Assembly: GCF_947500075.1 (NCBI RefSeq)
Contig: NZ_CANMQS010000004.1
Location: 248,001 to 312,000 of the forward strand
Length of the DNA stretch: 64,000 nt
Direction of reading: 5' to 3'
Origin: an uncultured Sulfitobacter sp.
Lineage (GTDB): Bacteria; Pseudomonadota; Alphaproteobacteria; Rhodobacterales; Rhodobacteraceae
The notes below the pieces were generated by a model that was given only the letters and a program-made list of their open reading frames with translations, made no database searches and was not told where the DNA came from. Shown piece after piece: positions 9,510-19,581 of the stretch. The position numbers and the translations under genes were made by a program. Position 1 is the stretch's first letter, and each line of letters starts with the position of its first letter.

Positions 9510-9569
9510 TTGCGTGCAAGCCAGCACGTTCTCAGCCAGCCAGCATTCACTTTTAAAGGAGAGCATACG

Positions 9570-10040
9570 ATGACTCAGACCGCCGCCGCCCTTTCCACTG
9601 ACGCCCAGACCCAGATTGTTGAGGCGCTGAACCAATCCGTCGCAGAAACCGCCGTGACCACCATGCTGGCGCAGAATTTCCACTGGAACGTGACCGGCAT
9701 GGCCTTCGGCCCGCTGCATGACCTGTTCCAGAAGATCTATGAGGATCACTTTATCGCCCAGGACGATCTGGCCGAACGTATCAAGGCGTTGCAAGGCCAT
9801 GCCGAAGGCACGTTGGCAGGCATGATCGCACGCTCCAAAGTGAGCGAGCATGACGGCCACGCCAAGGATCAGGAGATGATCAAGGCGATGATGGTCGCGC
9901 AGGAAACCCTCGCCGCGACCCTTGCGGGCGCGGGAGAGATTGCCGCCGTACATGGCGATACCCTGACCGAAGACCTGTGCATCGCGCGCGGGCAGGAGCA
10001 TGAGAAATTCGCGTGGTTCCTGCGGTCGCATCTGGCGTAA
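9570..10040 (+). CDS. dps: Dps family ferritin-like DNA-binding/iron storage protein
   Basis: Protein of 156 residues with the Dps ferroxidase signature: NFHWNVTGMAFGPLHDLFQKIY followed by EDHFIAQDDLAERI (ligands His, Asp and Glu across a dimer interface). Dps dodecamers oxidise and store iron and protect DNA from peroxide. The start is set by the ribosome site AAAGGAGAG about 7 bp upstream. The upstream Irr-type palindrome suggests iron control. A terminator follows. Confidence 0.95.
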   Translation: MTQTAAALSTDAQTQIVEALNQSVAETAVTTMLAQNFHWNVTGMAFGPLHDLFQKIYEDHFIAQDDLAERIKALQGHAEGTLAGMIARSKVSEHDGHAKDQEMIKAMMVAQETLAATLAGAGEIAAVHGDTLTEDLCIARGQEHEKFAWFLRSHLA

Positions 10041-10064
10041 CGCAACGCGCTACGGCTCAATAGA

Positions 10065-10090
10065 GGCCCGCCCGAAACGGCGGGTCTTTT
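10065..10090 (+). terminator. Rho-independent terminator after dps
   Basis: GGCCCGCC (10065-10072) pairs with GGCGGGTC (10079-10086) around a CGAAAC loop, with one G-U pair, and is followed by TTTT. Confidence 0.85.
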
Positions 10091-10103
10091 GCGTCAACAG
10101 ACC

Positions 10104-10355
10104 CTAATCCTGCAAGAAATCAAACGGCACAATCTTGCGCTTTTTCAGCTTCTTGAGATAGGCGCGGGTCCAATGGTCGTATTTGCCCAGTTGCGCCTGC
10201 TGTGCCGTCAGCATCTGCACAAATCCCTGCCTGTGGCTTTCCTTTTTCAGGGATTTGAAAATCTGCTTTTGCGCCTTGGTCATCGCGCAGCCAATACAAT
10301 GGCCCTCGCGTTTGTATTTACACACGTCAATACAAGGGCTTGGCGTCTTGGGCAT
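10104..10355 (-). CDS. DUF1289-like small cysteine-rich protein
   Basis: Protein of 83 residues with an N-terminal cysteine pattern PSPCIDVCKYKREGHCIGCAMT, typical of the DUF1289 family and suggestive of metal or Fe-S binding. The remainder is basic. Function is unknown. The chosen ATG at 10355 has an AGGA ribosome site about 9 bp upstream; an in-frame start 21 bp earlier is possible. It converges on dps. Confidence 0.8.
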   Translation of the reverse strand: MPKTPSPCIDVCKYKREGHCIGCAMTKAQKQIFKSLKKESHRQGFVQMLTAQQAQLGKYDHWTRAYLKKLKKRKIVPFDFLQD

Positions 10356-10432
10356 GGGGGTGAATCCTGCAAACAATCACCAAGGAAGTGGGCCCGCACC
10401 CGCGCAATGTCAAAGGGACAGCACGCCGCAGG

Positions 10433-11872
10433 TTACATGTTTTTCAACGCCTGATAGGCCGCGCGATAACGGGCATGGCCCGCCTCCATCGCTGCGCGCA
10501 GGGCAGCGTCGGGGGCGTGTGCATGGGCCACGGGTGGCGGCGTTGCGACATCTGCAACCGCCGCACCCGTCGCCGCCAGCATCCCCAACCGCGCTGCACC
10601 CAGCGCTGCACCATAATCCCCGGCCTTTGGCACCGTCAGCGTGATCCCCAGCGTGCTGGCCATCATCGACAGCCAATGGGCTGACTGTGACCCGCCACCC
10701 AAGGCCAGCGCCGTCTCAATCGTCGTGCCCGTTGCCGCCAACGCATCGCGGCAATCGGCAAAGGCAAAACACACCCCCTGCATCACCGCCCGCGCCGCCG
10801 CCTTGGCGTCGGTCGCATGATCCAGATGCAGGAACTGCCCGCGCATCCTGGGATCGTTGATCGGCGTGCGTTCCCCTCCCAGATAGGGGAGGAACAACGT
10901 CCGCTGCGGGGCCGTGACCTCGCCCAGATCCGCCGTCAGCGCCGCCGCCGTCTGGCCCGTCAGCCGCGCCAGCCACTCCAGGGCGTCCGTCGCCGCAAGG
11001 ATCACACCCATCTGGTGCCACGTATTCGGTGCCGCATGACAGAAGGTATGCACCGCCGTCTCCGCCTGCGGGCGAAAGCTGGCGTTGGAGGCAAAAAGGA
11101 CCCCTGACGTGCCCAGCGACAGAAACGCCGTGCCATCGGTCACCACACCCGCACCCATGGCCGCCGCCGCATTGTCGCCCGCACCCCCCGCAATCGGCAC
11201 CTGCCGCATCCCCAGCTCAGCCGCCAGATCGGCGCGCAGCATGGCCGATACGGCACTGCCCTCTACCAATCTTGGCATATGATCCCGGCTCAGATGACTA
11301 TGCGCCAGCAACCTGTCCGACCAGTCCCGCGCCCCGATGTCCAACCAGCCTTTGCCGGAGGCATCAGACATCTCCGACACATGTTCCCCGCTCAGGAACA
11401 GCCGCAGATAATCCTTGGGCAGCAGGATTTTGGCTGTTTTCTCAAACACATCAGGCTCATTCAGCCGCACCCATTCGACCTTGGGTGCGGTGAAGCCTGC
11501 AAAGATGATATTGCCCGTGATCTGACGAAAATCCGCCATCGCGTCCATGGCCGCAGCCTCTGCATGCGCCCGCGTGTCATTCCACAACATGCACGGTCTG
11601 AGCGGCCTGTCATCTACGCCAATCAGCGTCGCGCCATGCTGATGGCCTGCCAGCCCGATCCCTTCGATCGCTGCGATGTCCACCTGTGCCGCCAGCGCCC
11701 GCAGCGCCTCCATCGTGGCATCGCACCAGCTTTGCGGGTCCTGTTCGGACCACCCATCATGGGGCCGCTGCACCGTCAACGCCACGCGGTGTTCCGCCAG
11801 CACGTTTTGGGCGTCATCCAGAACAATCGCCTTGAGCGACGATGTCCCCAGATCCAGCCCGATAAAACTCAC
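10433..11872 (-). CDS. xylB: Xylulokinase
   Basis: FGGY-family carbohydrate kinase of 479 residues that phosphorylates D-xylulose with ATP. The N-terminal ATPase-fold signature is [15 protein letters not shown]. Substrate-side landmarks are [11 protein letters not shown] and [13 protein letters not shown], and the C-terminal nucleotide motif is [12 protein letters not shown]. It overlaps the ABC ATPase gene by 4 bp and is the last gene of the xyl unit. No xylose isomerase is visible in the window. Confidence 0.9.
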   Translation of the reverse strand: MSFIGLDLGTSSLKAIVLDDAQNVLAEHRVALTVQRPHDGWSEQDPQSWCDATMEALRALAAQVDIAAIEGIGLAGHQHGATLIGVDDRPLRPCMLWNDTRAHAEAAAMDAMADFRQITGNIIFAGFTAPKVEWVRLNEPDVFEKTAKILLPKDYLRLFLSGEHVSEMSDASGKGWLDIGARDWSDRLLAHSHLSRDHMPRLVEGSAVSAMLRADLAAELGMRQVPIAGGAGDNAAAAMGAGVVTDGTAFLSLGTSGVLFASNASFRPQAETAVHTFCHAAPNTWHQMGVILAATDALEWLARLTGQTAAALTADLGEVTAPQRTLFLPYLGGERTPINDPRMRGQFLHLDHATDAKAAARAVMQGVCFAFADCRDALAATGTTIETALALGGGSQSAHWLSMMASTLGITLTVPKAGDYGAALGAARLGMLAATGAAVADVATPPPVAHAHAPDAALRAAMEAGHARYRAAYQALKNM

Positions 11873-12627
11873 GCGGCGGCCTTGGGGTTCTTGCCCAGAA
11901 TGATCATCGACAGAATGTCATCCTCCGTCACGTCTTCGACCCGTTCCGAACCGACCATCTTGCCGTTTTTCATGACGGCCACCCGGTCACACAGGTCCAT
12001 CATCTCGCGCGTGTCATGGCTGATCAGGAAGATGCCAAGGCCCTGCTTTTTCAACTCCTGAATGAGCTCCGCCACCATCGCGGTCTCATGCACCCCCAGC
12101 GCCGCTGTGGGTTCATCCATGATCAGGATCTGCGCGTTGAAATAGACCGCCCGCGCAATCGCCACCGATTGCCGCTGCCCCCCTGACAGGGCCGACACCG
12201 GCTCTTTCAGCTTTTTGAAGTTCGGGTTCAGCCGCGCCATGATCTTGCGCGTCTCCGCCTCCATCGTGGCATCATCCACGAAGCCGAGCCGCGTGGTCAA
12301 CTCCCGGCCCAAAAACAGGTTCGAGGCCGCATCAAGGTTATCGGCCAACGCCAGCGTCTGATAGATCGTCTCAATGTTATGGTCGCGCGCGTCACGTGGC
12401 GTGGTGATCCGCGCCTCTTTCCCGTTGATCAGGATCTGCCCGCTGTCCATCTTATAAGCACCCGAGAGCATCTTGATCAGTGTCGATTTGCCCGCACCGT
12501 TGTGGCCCAGAAGGCCAACAACTTCACCGGGGTAAAGCTCAATACTCACGTGATCGACGGCCTTCACGCCACCAAAGGCGATGGAGACGTCCTTCATCTC
12601 AACAAGAGGGGTTCCGGTGTTCATCAC
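11869..12627 (-). CDS. xylG: Sugar ABC transporter ATP-binding protein (xylose type)
   Basis: ATPase of 252 residues powering uptake with the neighbouring permease and binding protein. Walker A is GHNGAGKST at 41-49, the signature is [14 protein letters not shown], and Walker B is [11 protein letters not shown]. It has a single ATPase domain, unlike the fused double-domain E. coli XylG (about 510 residues), so it should act as a homodimer. The stop overlaps the xylB start and its own start overlaps the permease stop. Confidence 0.88.
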   Translation of the reverse strand: MMNTGTPLVEMKDVSIAFGGVKAVDHVSIELYPGEVVGLLGHNGAGKSTLIKMLSGAYKMDSGQILINGKEARITTPRDARDHNIETIYQTLALADNLDAASNLFLGRELTTRLGFVDDATMEAETRKIMARLNPNFKKLKEPVSALSGGQRQSVAIARAVYFNAQILIMDEPTAALGVHETAMVAELIQELKKQGLGIFLISHDTREMMDLCDRVAVMKNGKMVGSERVEDVTEDDILSMIILGKNPKAAA

Positions 12628-13922
12628 TTCGCTCCTGTCAGTTTTCTATACTGAATGTCGATCCACACGGCCAGAACCAGCACAAGACCCACCACGATGT
12701 TCTGATAAGGCGCATCGACCCCCACCATCGCCATGCCCGATTGCAGCGACTGCATGATCAGCGCCCCGAAGATCGCGCCATAGATCGTGCCGATGCCCCC
12801 GGACAATGCCGTCCCACCAATCACCGCAGCCGCGATCACCCGCAATTCGTCCAGCACGCCAATGTCGTTTGTGTGATACCCCAGCCGGGCAGAGGCCACG
12901 ATGCCCCCCAGCGCACAGAGCATACCCACCATGGCGAAAATCTTTACCGTCAGCAGCTTGGTGTTCACGCCTGACAATTCCGCCGCATCCGGGTTGCCGC
13001 CCGTCGCAAAGATATAGCGCCCCAGCCGCGTCCGTTGGGCAATGACAGTCATGATGATGGCCACAGCGATCAACAGCAGCACGGAATAGGGGATACCATA
13101 GGCTGCCGTGCAACCTTCTGCCGCGTCGCAGCCCCAACGCTCAAAGTCCCGCGCGACAACACGTTCGGGGACAGCATAGGCGTTGAGAATTGCCACGAAC
13201 CCAAGGATGGCCGCGACCACAATCGCAATGATCGCGCCTTCGGCCCAGAGGGGTTTCACCGGAAAGCCGTGGCTGACCTTGGTGCGCCGGGCGGACATCA
13301 GACCCACGGCTGCGGCCACGGCGGCTGCCAGCCCCAACGCCCAGCTCCAGAACACCCCCAGCGTGCCGTTGATGCCACCCAGCAGCATGTAGGTTTCGTT
13401 CAGTGGTCCGATCGTCTGCCCATCGGTCAGGTGCCAGGCCACGTTGCGCCAGATCAGCAACCCGCCAAGGGTCACGATAAAGGCCGGGATCGCCTGATAG
13501 CCGATCAGATAGCCCTGAAATCCCCCGATGATCGCGCCGGTTACAAGGCCCACGAGCATGGTGATCCACGGGATCATCGGATGGCCCAGCTCCAACCCAA
13601 GTACATTCGGCAAAAAGGATGTCTGCGTCATCGCCATCACGGCAGTGCAGGTCGCCAGCAGCGCGCCCACGGACAGGTCGATATGGCGGGTCACGATCAC
13701 AAACACCATGCCGGTGGCCATGATGGCCACGGATACGGTCTGGATCGTCAGGTTAAAGATGTTCCGCGGGGTCAGAAAACGCCCGTCGGTCAGCACGTTG
13801 AACACCAGCGCCACCAGCACAAAGGCACCGATCATGCCCAGCAGGCGGGTGTCCAGATCAAGCGCCTGCCAGAAGCTGCGGCGCGCAGCTGGGGCGTCTG
13901 TAGCGGTGGATGTGTCTGACAT
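12624..13922 (-). CDS. xylH: Sugar ABC transporter permease (xylose type)
   Basis: Inner-membrane permease of 432 residues in the ribose/xylose (BPD_transp_2) family. It has many hydrophobic helices and the conserved stretches [31 protein letters not shown] and [13 protein letters not shown]. The start at 13922 ([10 protein letters not shown]) is chosen because the upstream extension is not membrane-like. A loop near residues 260-290 with two cysteines is longer than in short RbsC proteins, as in XylH. Confidence 0.88.
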   Translation of the reverse strand: MSDTSTATDAPAARRSFWQALDLDTRLLGMIGAFVLVALVFNVLTDGRFLTPRNIFNLTIQTVSVAIMATGMVFVIVTRHIDLSVGALLATCTAVMAMTQTSFLPNVLGLELGHPMIPWITMLVGLVTGAIIGGFQGYLIGYQAIPAFIVTLGGLLIWRNVAWHLTDGQTIGPLNETYMLLGGINGTLGVFWSWALGLAAAVAAAVGLMSARRTKVSHGFPVKPLWAEGAIIAIVVAAILGFVAILNAYAVPERVVARDFERWGCDAAEGCTAAYGIPYSVLLLIAVAIIMTVIAQRTRLGRYIFATGGNPDAAELSGVNTKLLTVKIFAMVGMLCALGGIVASARLGYHTNDIGVLDELRVIAAAVIGGTALSGGIGTIYGAIFGALIMQSLQSGMAMVGVDAPYQNIVVGLVLVLAVWIDIQYRKLTGAK

Positions 13923-13976
13923 GGGGGGTGTCCTCGCGAGGGAAGCGTGAGGCGGCAATGCCGCGTGCGTACAAGG

Positions 13977-14013
13977 AAAAAGCGCTCCGGCCCGCACAAC
14001 AGCAGGCCGGAGC
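13977..14013 (-). terminator. Intra-operon terminator or attenuator between xylF and xylH
   Basis: On the minus strand a 9-bp perfect stem, GCTCCGGCC pairing with GGCCGGAGC across a 12-nt loop, is followed by a T run (AAAAA at 13977-13981 on the plus strand). It lies just after the xylF stop and should lower expression of the permease and ATPase relative to the binding protein. Confidence 0.75.
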
Positions 14014-14023
14014 AGGGAGGAAA

Positions 14024-15064
14024 TCAGTTACAAGGCGCGGGACCGTTGGTCACGCCCTGGCACAGTTTCTCTTGGGTGATCCAACCTGCATCGACCACAG
14101 CCGTCAGATTGTCTTTGGTGACAGGCACGGGGGCCAGGAACACAGCTGTCATTTCCGTCCCCGCAGGGGAGGTCCAGGACTGCGCGCCCTCAACAGCGGA
14201 CATATCGCCATCGTTCTTGGCCATGGCAACGGCAATCTCGCCCGCCGCCTTGCCCAATTCCCGTGCGTCTTTCCACACGGATACAGTCTGCGTGCCCAAT
14301 GCGACACGGTTCAGTGCGGCGTGATCGCCGTCCTGACCGGAGACCGGGATGCCTTCCATGCCCTGTGCGGTCAGTGCCGCAACCGCGCCACCTGCCGTAC
14401 CGTCGTTGGAGGCCACAACCGCATCGACCTTGTTGTCGTTGGCGGTCAGGATCTGCTCCATGTTGCGCTGCGCATTCGCAGGCAGCCAGCCATCGGTATA
14501 GGCTTCGTCCACGATGGTGATGTCGCCCGCGTCAATCGCCGCCTGCAACACTTCCTGCTGACCACCGCGCAGGAAATCTGCGTTCGGGTCGGTGGGGGAG
14601 CCTTTGATCATCACGTAGTTGCCGGTGGGCTGGGCGGCCAACACGGCACGCGCCTGCATCCGGCCCACTTCGACGTTGTCGAACGTCAGGTAGAACGCGC
14701 GGTTGTCTTCGATCAGGCGGTCATAGCCCACAACCGGAATACCTTCGGCAGCCGCCGCATCCACAGCCGGGCCAATCGCGGCACTGTCCTGCGCGAGGAT
14801 GATCAGCGCATCAACACCCTGTGCAATCAGGCTTTCAACATCTGACAACTGCTTGGCCGAAGAAGACTGCGCATCCGCCGACACATAGGTCGCACCTGCG
14901 GCTTCCAACGCGGCCTTGATCGCCGCTTCATCTGTCTTCCAACGCTCTTCCTGAAAGTTGGACCAACTGACGCCGACGGAAACGGAATGGCCATCTGCCA
15001 TGGCGATGGAGCCAAAGCCGACGCTGACAGCCGTCGCGGCGGCTGCGAATAGATTCTTATACAT
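14024..15064 (-). CDS. xylF: Periplasmic xylose-type sugar-binding protein
   Basis: Protein of 346 residues with a signal peptide (about 1-22, ending near AMADG), exported to the periplasm. It follows the ribose-binding fold: [43 protein letters not shown] and [16 protein letters not shown] all match XylF landmarks. The start at 15064 has a strong GGGAGGA ribosome site; a longer frame upstream lacks one. It is the first gene of the xylFHGB unit. Confidence 0.9.
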   Translation of the reverse strand: MYKNLFAAAATAVSVGFGSIAMADGHSVSVGVSWSNFQEERWKTDEAAIKAALEAAGATYVSADAQSSSAKQLSDVESLIAQGVDALIILAQDSAAIGPAVDAAAAEGIPVVGYDRLIEDNRAFYLTFDNVEVGRMQARAVLAAQPTGNYVMIKGSPTDPNADFLRGGQQEVLQAAIDAGDITIVDEAYTDGWLPANAQRNMEQILTANDNKVDAVVASNDGTAGGAVAALTAQGMEGIPVSGQDGDHAALNRVALGTQTVSVWKDARELGKAAGEIAVAMAKNDGDMSAVEGAQSWTSPAGTEMTAVFLAPVPVTKDNLTAVVDAGWITQEKLCQGVTNGPAPCN

Positions 15065-15137
15065 AAGATCCTCCCTGGATAAGCCCGACCTCTGCGTGCC
15101 GGGGCGAGTCATGTGGACTCATGCACCCAATCTGCTC

Positions 15138-15166
15138 TATTTTTTTCAGTTGTCAAAATAAAAAAA
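15138..15166. promoter_or_regulatory. AT-rich operator-like sequence with embedded -35 in the xylF/xylR intergenic region
   Basis: An imperfect inverted repeat (TATTTT on one side, AAAATAA on the other) lies between the divergent xylF and ROK regulator genes. Its minus strand contains a consensus TTGACA (15156-15151) pointing toward xylF, so a bound repressor could block the promoter. ROK repressors use AT-rich palindromes; assignment to this regulator is inference. Confidence 0.35.
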
Positions 15167-15242
15167 TCAGAAATGGCCAAATATTTCTCTGGTCAGGTGG
15201 AAATTCCGCCCATAACCTACCATGAAACCGGAAATCACGATG

Positions 15243-15255
15243 AAATCCATGATTT
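15243..15255. promoter_or_regulatory. Small palindrome near the xylR start
   Basis: AAATC-CAT-GATTT, a 5-3-5 inverted repeat, ends 21 bp before the regulator start and may be an autoregulatory site. Short enough to occur by chance. Confidence 0.2.
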
Positions 15256-15276
15256 TTAATTTAGGGATTAAATAAT

Positions 15277-16539
15277 TTGGACGGTACGGCTCCAACACCA
15301 CCCGCGCAGGCTGAAGGCTACGGCCCGCTTTTGCAAGCACCGCGTGCAGGCAAGGGGGGACTCCGCCAACGGGTGTTCGAATACGTCCGCGCCAATGGAC
15401 AAGCCGCGCGGGCGGACATCACCCGCGCGCTCGACATCTCTGCGGGGTCCGCCACCACGCTGACGGCGGATCTGATCGCGGCAGGTTTCCTGCGCGAAGT
15501 CGTCGGCACACCGCGCGAGCAGGGCAGGGGCCGCCCGCCCGTTGCCTTGGCCGTGGTGCCGGAAGCCGCACATGTGATCGGCCTCAAACTGTCCTACAAG
15601 ACCCACACCGCCGTGCTGACCAACTTTGCCGGAGAAATGATTGCCGATCTTTCCCTGCCAGCGTCCGACAAACGCCTGTCCCTGCCGGATCTGATGTCCG
15701 AAATCGTGGCGCTGATCGACCGTTTGCTGTGGCAGAACGATATGGAACGCCATCAGGTCCAGGCGGTCGGGATCGGCATGCCTGGGATCATTGATCCCGT
15801 CTCCGGACTGGTGATGTGGTCCTCGCTCCTGCAAAACCGCGACGAAAATCTGGTCGGGGCCTTTGCTGAGGCGCTGAACATACCTGTCTACATCGACAAC
15901 GACGCCAACATGCTGACCCTGGCAGAACTGTGGTTTGGTGCCGGCCGCGCGATGTCCGACTTTGCCGTTGTGACCATCGAAAACGGGGTCGGCATGGGGC
16001 TGGTGCTGGACAATTGCCTCTACCGCGGGGCCCATGGCATGGGGTTGGAACTGGGCCATACCAAGGTGCAACTGGACGGCGCGCTCTGCCGCTGTGGCCA
16101 GCGCGGGTGTCTGGAAGCCTATCTGGCCGATTACGCCCTCACCCGCGAAGCCGCCACCGCGCTGGATTTTGCCTTTGACGAAAGCCACAGCCGTCAGGAC
16201 GTGCTTGAGGTGCTGCTGGCCGAAGCCGAAGCAGGCCAGACCGCAGCGCGCACCATCTTCCGCCGGGCGGGGCGGTATCTGTCGCTGGGCCTGTCGAATG
16301 TGGTGCAACTCTTTGATCCCGAACTGATCATCCTGTCGGGCGAACGGATGCAGCACGGCAATCTCTTTGCCTCCGAGATCATGGAAGAGATGCAGGAAAT
16401 GACCCTCTCCGAAGGGCGCAAACCCTGCGAAGTCGCGATCCATCCCTGTGGCGATCTGGTCTGGGCGCGCGGTGCCACCGCGCTGGCCTTGTCCGCCCTC
16501 ACCGACACCCTGCTGGCAGGAGAGGCGTCTTCTGCGTGA
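15277..16539 (+). CDS. xylR: ROK family transcriptional regulator of xylose genes
   Basis: Protein of 420 residues. An N-terminal winged helix-turn-helix (about 25-85: LRQRVFEYVRANGQAARADITRALDIS) is joined to a ROK sugar-kinase-like domain. The ROK zinc motif CRCGQRGCLE is present near residue 270. It is divergent from xylFHGB, so it most likely controls these genes in response to xylose. The start is TTG at 15277; no ATG is available early in the frame. The stop overlaps the next gene by 4 bp. Confidence 0.85.
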   Translation: MDGTAPTPPAQAEGYGPLLQAPRAGKGGLRQRVFEYVRANGQAARADITRALDISAGSATTLTADLIAAGFLREVVGTPREQGRGRPPVALAVVPEAAHVIGLKLSYKTHTAVLTNFAGEMIADLSLPASDKRLSLPDLMSEIVALIDRLLWQNDMERHQVQAVGIGMPGIIDPVSGLVMWSSLLQNRDENLVGAFAEALNIPVYIDNDANMLTLAELWFGAGRAMSDFAVVTIENGVGMGLVLDNCLYRGAHGMGLELGHTKVQLDGALCRCGQRGCLEAYLADYALTREAATALDFAFDESHSRQDVLEVLLAEAEAGQTAARTIFRRAGRYLSLGLSNVVQLFDPELIILSGERMQHGNLFASEIMEEMQEMTLSEGRKPCEVAIHPCGDLVWARGATALALSALTDTLLAGEASSA

Positions 16540-18020
16540 GGCGGTTTTGCGCGCTTCTGGCTTGCCTTGTGGGAAGCAACACTGCGGCTGATCCGATGTT
16601 TCAGGACATGTCGCAGGCGCTGCCGCTGCACCAGTACGAAGGCGGCTGGACCCATTTTGTCGGCGGCGGTGTGGCGGTGTTTGACTGCAACGGGGACGCG
16701 CGCCCGGACATCTTCGCCGCCGGCGGCAGCGCACCTGCCCGCATGATCCGCAACGACGGTGATTTCGCCTTTACCCAAGTGCCCCTCCCGCTGTTGATCG
16801 GGGTCACAGGCGCCTATCCGATCGACATGGATGCCGATGGCCATCGTGACCTCTTTGTCCTGCGGGTCGGCCCAAACGTGGTCTTGCGTGGCACCGGCGA
16901 CTGCCGGTTTGAGGACGCCACCGCCTCCTGGGGCCTGCCCCGGCACGACCAGTGGAGCACCGCTTTCACCGCCTGGTGGGAGGACGATGCCCGCCCCGTC
17001 ATGGCCGTGGGCAACTATGTCGACCGCGATGACCCGGACGGCCCCTTTGAAGCCTGTGATCACAACGTGATCCTGCGCCCCACAGGGGAAAGCTACACCG
17101 CCCAGCCCCTCACCCCCGGCTATTGCGCCCTGTCGATCCTCGCTGCGCGTGATGCCTCCGGCACCCGGCGCCTGCGCCTGTCGAACGACCGCCACTACTA
17201 TGTCTCCGGCGGGCATGAACAGATGTGGGACATCGCCAGCCGCCGTTTTCTTGGCGCGCAGGACGGCTGGCAAAACGTCTCCCTCTGGGGCATGGGCATC
17301 GCCAGCCGCGACATCACCGGCGATGGCCGGGATGAAGTGATGCTGACCTCCATGGGCGACCAGCTGTTGCAGATCGCAGGGCCCGACGGCACATATACAG
17401 GCGCGCCTTTCAGCATCGGCACCTACGCCCAACGCCCGCATGTGGGCGGCGATGGCCGCCCCTCCACCGGCTGGCACGCGGAATTTGGCGACATCGACAA
17501 CGACGGCCGCGCCGATCTCTTCATCGCCAAAGGCAACGTGGACCAGATGCCCGGCATGGCCACCCGTGACCCCAACAACCTGCTGATGCAAACCCCCGAT
17601 GGCCTCTTTGTCGAACGCGCCGCCAGCGCAGGCGTCGCGGCAATGGAGCGGTCACGTGGCGCAGCGCTCGCGGATTTCGATGGCGACGGACGCCTCGACC
17701 TGATCGTGACCAACCGCCGCGCGCCGCTGATGCTCTACCGCAATGTGACGCAAGACACCGGCAACTGGCTCAAGGTTGGCCTGCGCCAGCCGGGCGGCAA
17801 CCGCGACGCCATCGGCGCCACCATCACTGTCACGACCGCACAGCACACCCAAACCCTGCAACGCATCATCGGCGGCGGCCATGCGGGTGGCCACCTTCTG
17901 CCCCTGCACATCGGCCTCGGCGCAGCCCCCGCAGCAGAGATTACAGTCACCTGGCCAGATGGCAGCCTCTCCACCCACAACATCCGGGCCAATCAAACCC
18001 GTCTCCTGCAAAAGCCGTAG
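16536..18020 (+). CDS. Exported VCBS/FG-GAP repeat protein with ASPIC/UnbV domain (CRTAC1 family)
   Basis: Protein of 494 residues with an N-terminal signal peptide (about 1-18). It carries several calcium-binding-like FG-GAP/VCBS repeats (DCNGDARPDIF, DMDADGHRDLF, DITGDGRDEVM, DIDNDGRADLF, DFDGDGRLDLI), implying a beta-propeller. The last 100 residues are an ASPIC/UnbV domain (NRDAIGATITVT, VTWPDGSLST). The function of this family is unclear; it is probably periplasmic or secreted. It overlaps the xylose regulator gene by 4 bp, but I would not infer a shared role from that alone. Confidence 0.85.
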   Translation: MRRFCALLACLVGSNTAADPMFQDMSQALPLHQYEGGWTHFVGGGVAVFDCNGDARPDIFAAGGSAPARMIRNDGDFAFTQVPLPLLIGVTGAYPIDMDADGHRDLFVLRVGPNVVLRGTGDCRFEDATASWGLPRHDQWSTAFTAWWEDDARPVMAVGNYVDRDDPDGPFEACDHNVILRPTGESYTAQPLTPGYCALSILAARDASGTRRLRLSNDRHYYVSGGHEQMWDIASRRFLGAQDGWQNVSLWGMGIASRDITGDGRDEVMLTSMGDQLLQIAGPDGTYTGAPFSIGTYAQRPHVGGDGRPSTGWHAEFGDIDNDGRADLFIAKGNVDQMPGMATRDPNNLLMQTPDGLFVERAASAGVAAMERSRGAALADFDGDGRLDLIVTNRRAPLMLYRNVTQDTGNWLKVGLRQPGGNRDAIGATITVTTAQHTQTLQRIIGGGHAGGHLLPLHIGLGAAPAAEITVTWPDGSLSTHNIRANQTRLLQKP

Positions 18021-18110
18021 CCCGAGTAACGCTCACCCCTTCTCCACCCGTTGCCTGCACCGCTCCCCTCACACACCAGCACAAGCCACAAGGTCACCGT
18101 CCGCCCCCTC

Positions 18111-18130
18111 TTTTTGGCCAAAAATATCCC
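18111..18130. repeat. TTTTTGGCCAAAAA palindromic intergenic element
   Basis: A perfect 14-bp palindrome at 18111-18124 followed by TATCCC lies between two convergent genes. The stem is short, but U tracts are available on both strands, so weak bidirectional termination is possible. I recall similar sequences between genes in this bacterial family, but that needs a genome search. Confidence 0.45.
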
Positions 18131-18158
18131 TGCACCTCAGACGCCACAAACGCGCCGC

Positions 18159-19484
18159 CTAAGGCACCTTCTCCACAACCAGCCCACTCGGCACGGTCTC
18201 AGGCACACCAAGCCGCCCCGCCACGCTCGCCGGATCCGTCAGTGTCTCCAGAAACGCCACGATTGCGGCCACCTCATCCGCCGCAAGCGGCTGGTCCACC
18301 CGACCAATCGCCGCCGCAATCGCCGCAACCTCCGTCCTGTCGCGCATCACCGCAAAATCCGCCGCCATGGCGCCTGCCAGGACAGCCTGCGCCGGATCAT
18401 ATGCCGCCAACCCGGCCCGAGGGGCCGCATGATCGGCCACAAACCGCGCCAAGTCCCGATGCGCACCCGCATGCCCATACGGCCCCGTCACTGCGACATT
18501 GCGCAAAGAGGGCGTGCGAAAGGCAAACAGATCCGCCGGATCACCCGTCACCCGAAACCGTCCCGTGTCGCGCTGGTGCGTCTCAAACGTCGCTGCTTTC
18601 CCCGGCCCGATCTGTGGCGCGCCCATCGCGTGAAAGCTGTTGTCGGTCAAAAGCGCCCCGCTGTGGCAGCCGCTGCATCCCGCATCCCCATAGAACAACG
18701 CCATGCCACGGGCCGCTTCGCCGTCCAGCGTTGCCTCCCCGCGCAACACCGCATCAAAGGGCGCCGTGTCAGAGCGCCATTCAAACGCCATAAACGCCGC
18801 AATCGCGTTGGAGATATCGGTAAACGCAATGTCCTCTGGCCCGCGCACATGATCATAGGTGGCTTCAAACGCCTGCGCATAGGCAGGCACGCCTGCCACC
18901 CGCCGGGACAGCAAATCCCAGGCGCCACCGGGCCCGGTGATCACTCCCTGCCGCACCGCCCGTGCCACGTCGTTCTCCTTCCAGGACCCCGCCATCTCAT
19001 CCCGGCTCAGCACCGGAAACATCGTCTGCGCCGACAGGGCAGAGGCAAAACCGCTCACCATATCCGCATCCATCGGCGTACGGATGCCGCCGGGTTGTGC
19101 CGGATCAACTTCCAGCCGCCCGTCGTGAAACAGCACCGTCATCTGCCGCGCGCCCAGATTGAACAGCGCAGGTGCGTTGCGCGGAATGCGCTTCTCGGGC
19201 GGGTTCTCCGGATCAGGACGCCGCGCAAGCCCCATGCCAATGCCGCCATCCCCGATCGACAGTGACACACCATCCCCGGTCCCAAACGCCGGATGGTGGC
19301 AGGTCGCGCAGGACACAGTGCGGTTGCCCGACAGGATCGGATCGTAAAACAACAGCCGCCCCAATGCGGCTTCCTCCGGGTCCACAGGCAGGAAATCCGC
19401 ATCCGTCAACGGCGCGGGCAGGGGATCGGCCAATACCGCCAGTGGCAGCGCCAGCGCCGCAAAGAGGGAGAGCATCCATTTCAT
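18159..19484 (-). CDS. Di-haem cytochrome c peroxidase/MauG family protein
   Basis: Exported protein of 441 residues; the signal peptide is about residues 1-19 (MKWMLSLFAALALPLAVLA). Two CxxCH haem-attachment motifs are visible: CATCH near residue 55 and CSGCH near residue 280, the classic spacing of bacterial di-haem peroxidases. The enzyme would reduce H2O2 in the periplasm or act as a MauG-like oxidase. The start at 19484 is set by the signal peptide; the longer frame upstream reads into the divergent gene's promoter region. Confidence 0.88.
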   Translation of the reverse strand: MKWMLSLFAALALPLAVLADPLPAPLTDADFLPVDPEEAALGRLLFYDPILSGNRTVSCATCHHPAFGTGDGVSLSIGDGGIGMGLARRPDPENPPEKRIPRNAPALFNLGARQMTVLFHDGRLEVDPAQPGGIRTPMDADMVSGFASALSAQTMFPVLSRDEMAGSWKENDVARAVRQGVITGPGGAWDLLSRRVAGVPAYAQAFEATYDHVRGPEDIAFTDISNAIAAFMAFEWRSDTAPFDAVLRGEATLDGEAARGMALFYGDAGCSGCHSGALLTDNSFHAMGAPQIGPGKAATFETHQRDTGRFRVTGDPADLFAFRTPSLRNVAVTGPYGHAGAHRDLARFVADHAAPRAGLAAYDPAQAVLAGAMAADFAVMRDRTEVAAIAAAIGRVDQPLAADEVAAIVAFLETLTDPASVAGRLGVPETVPSGLVVEKVP

Positions 19485-19581
19485 CGCCCCGACGCTAACA
19501 AACTGACAGAGCAGGGCAAACGCAAACGAGCCCCTTTCCAACGGTTTCTGCTTTGATACTGTCGCGCCAAAAGGGGCGGCC

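Noticed and set aside
13923-13997. Longer N-terminus for the xylH permease
   Set aside because: The extra 25 residues are not membrane-like and overlap the spacer with the xylF terminator.
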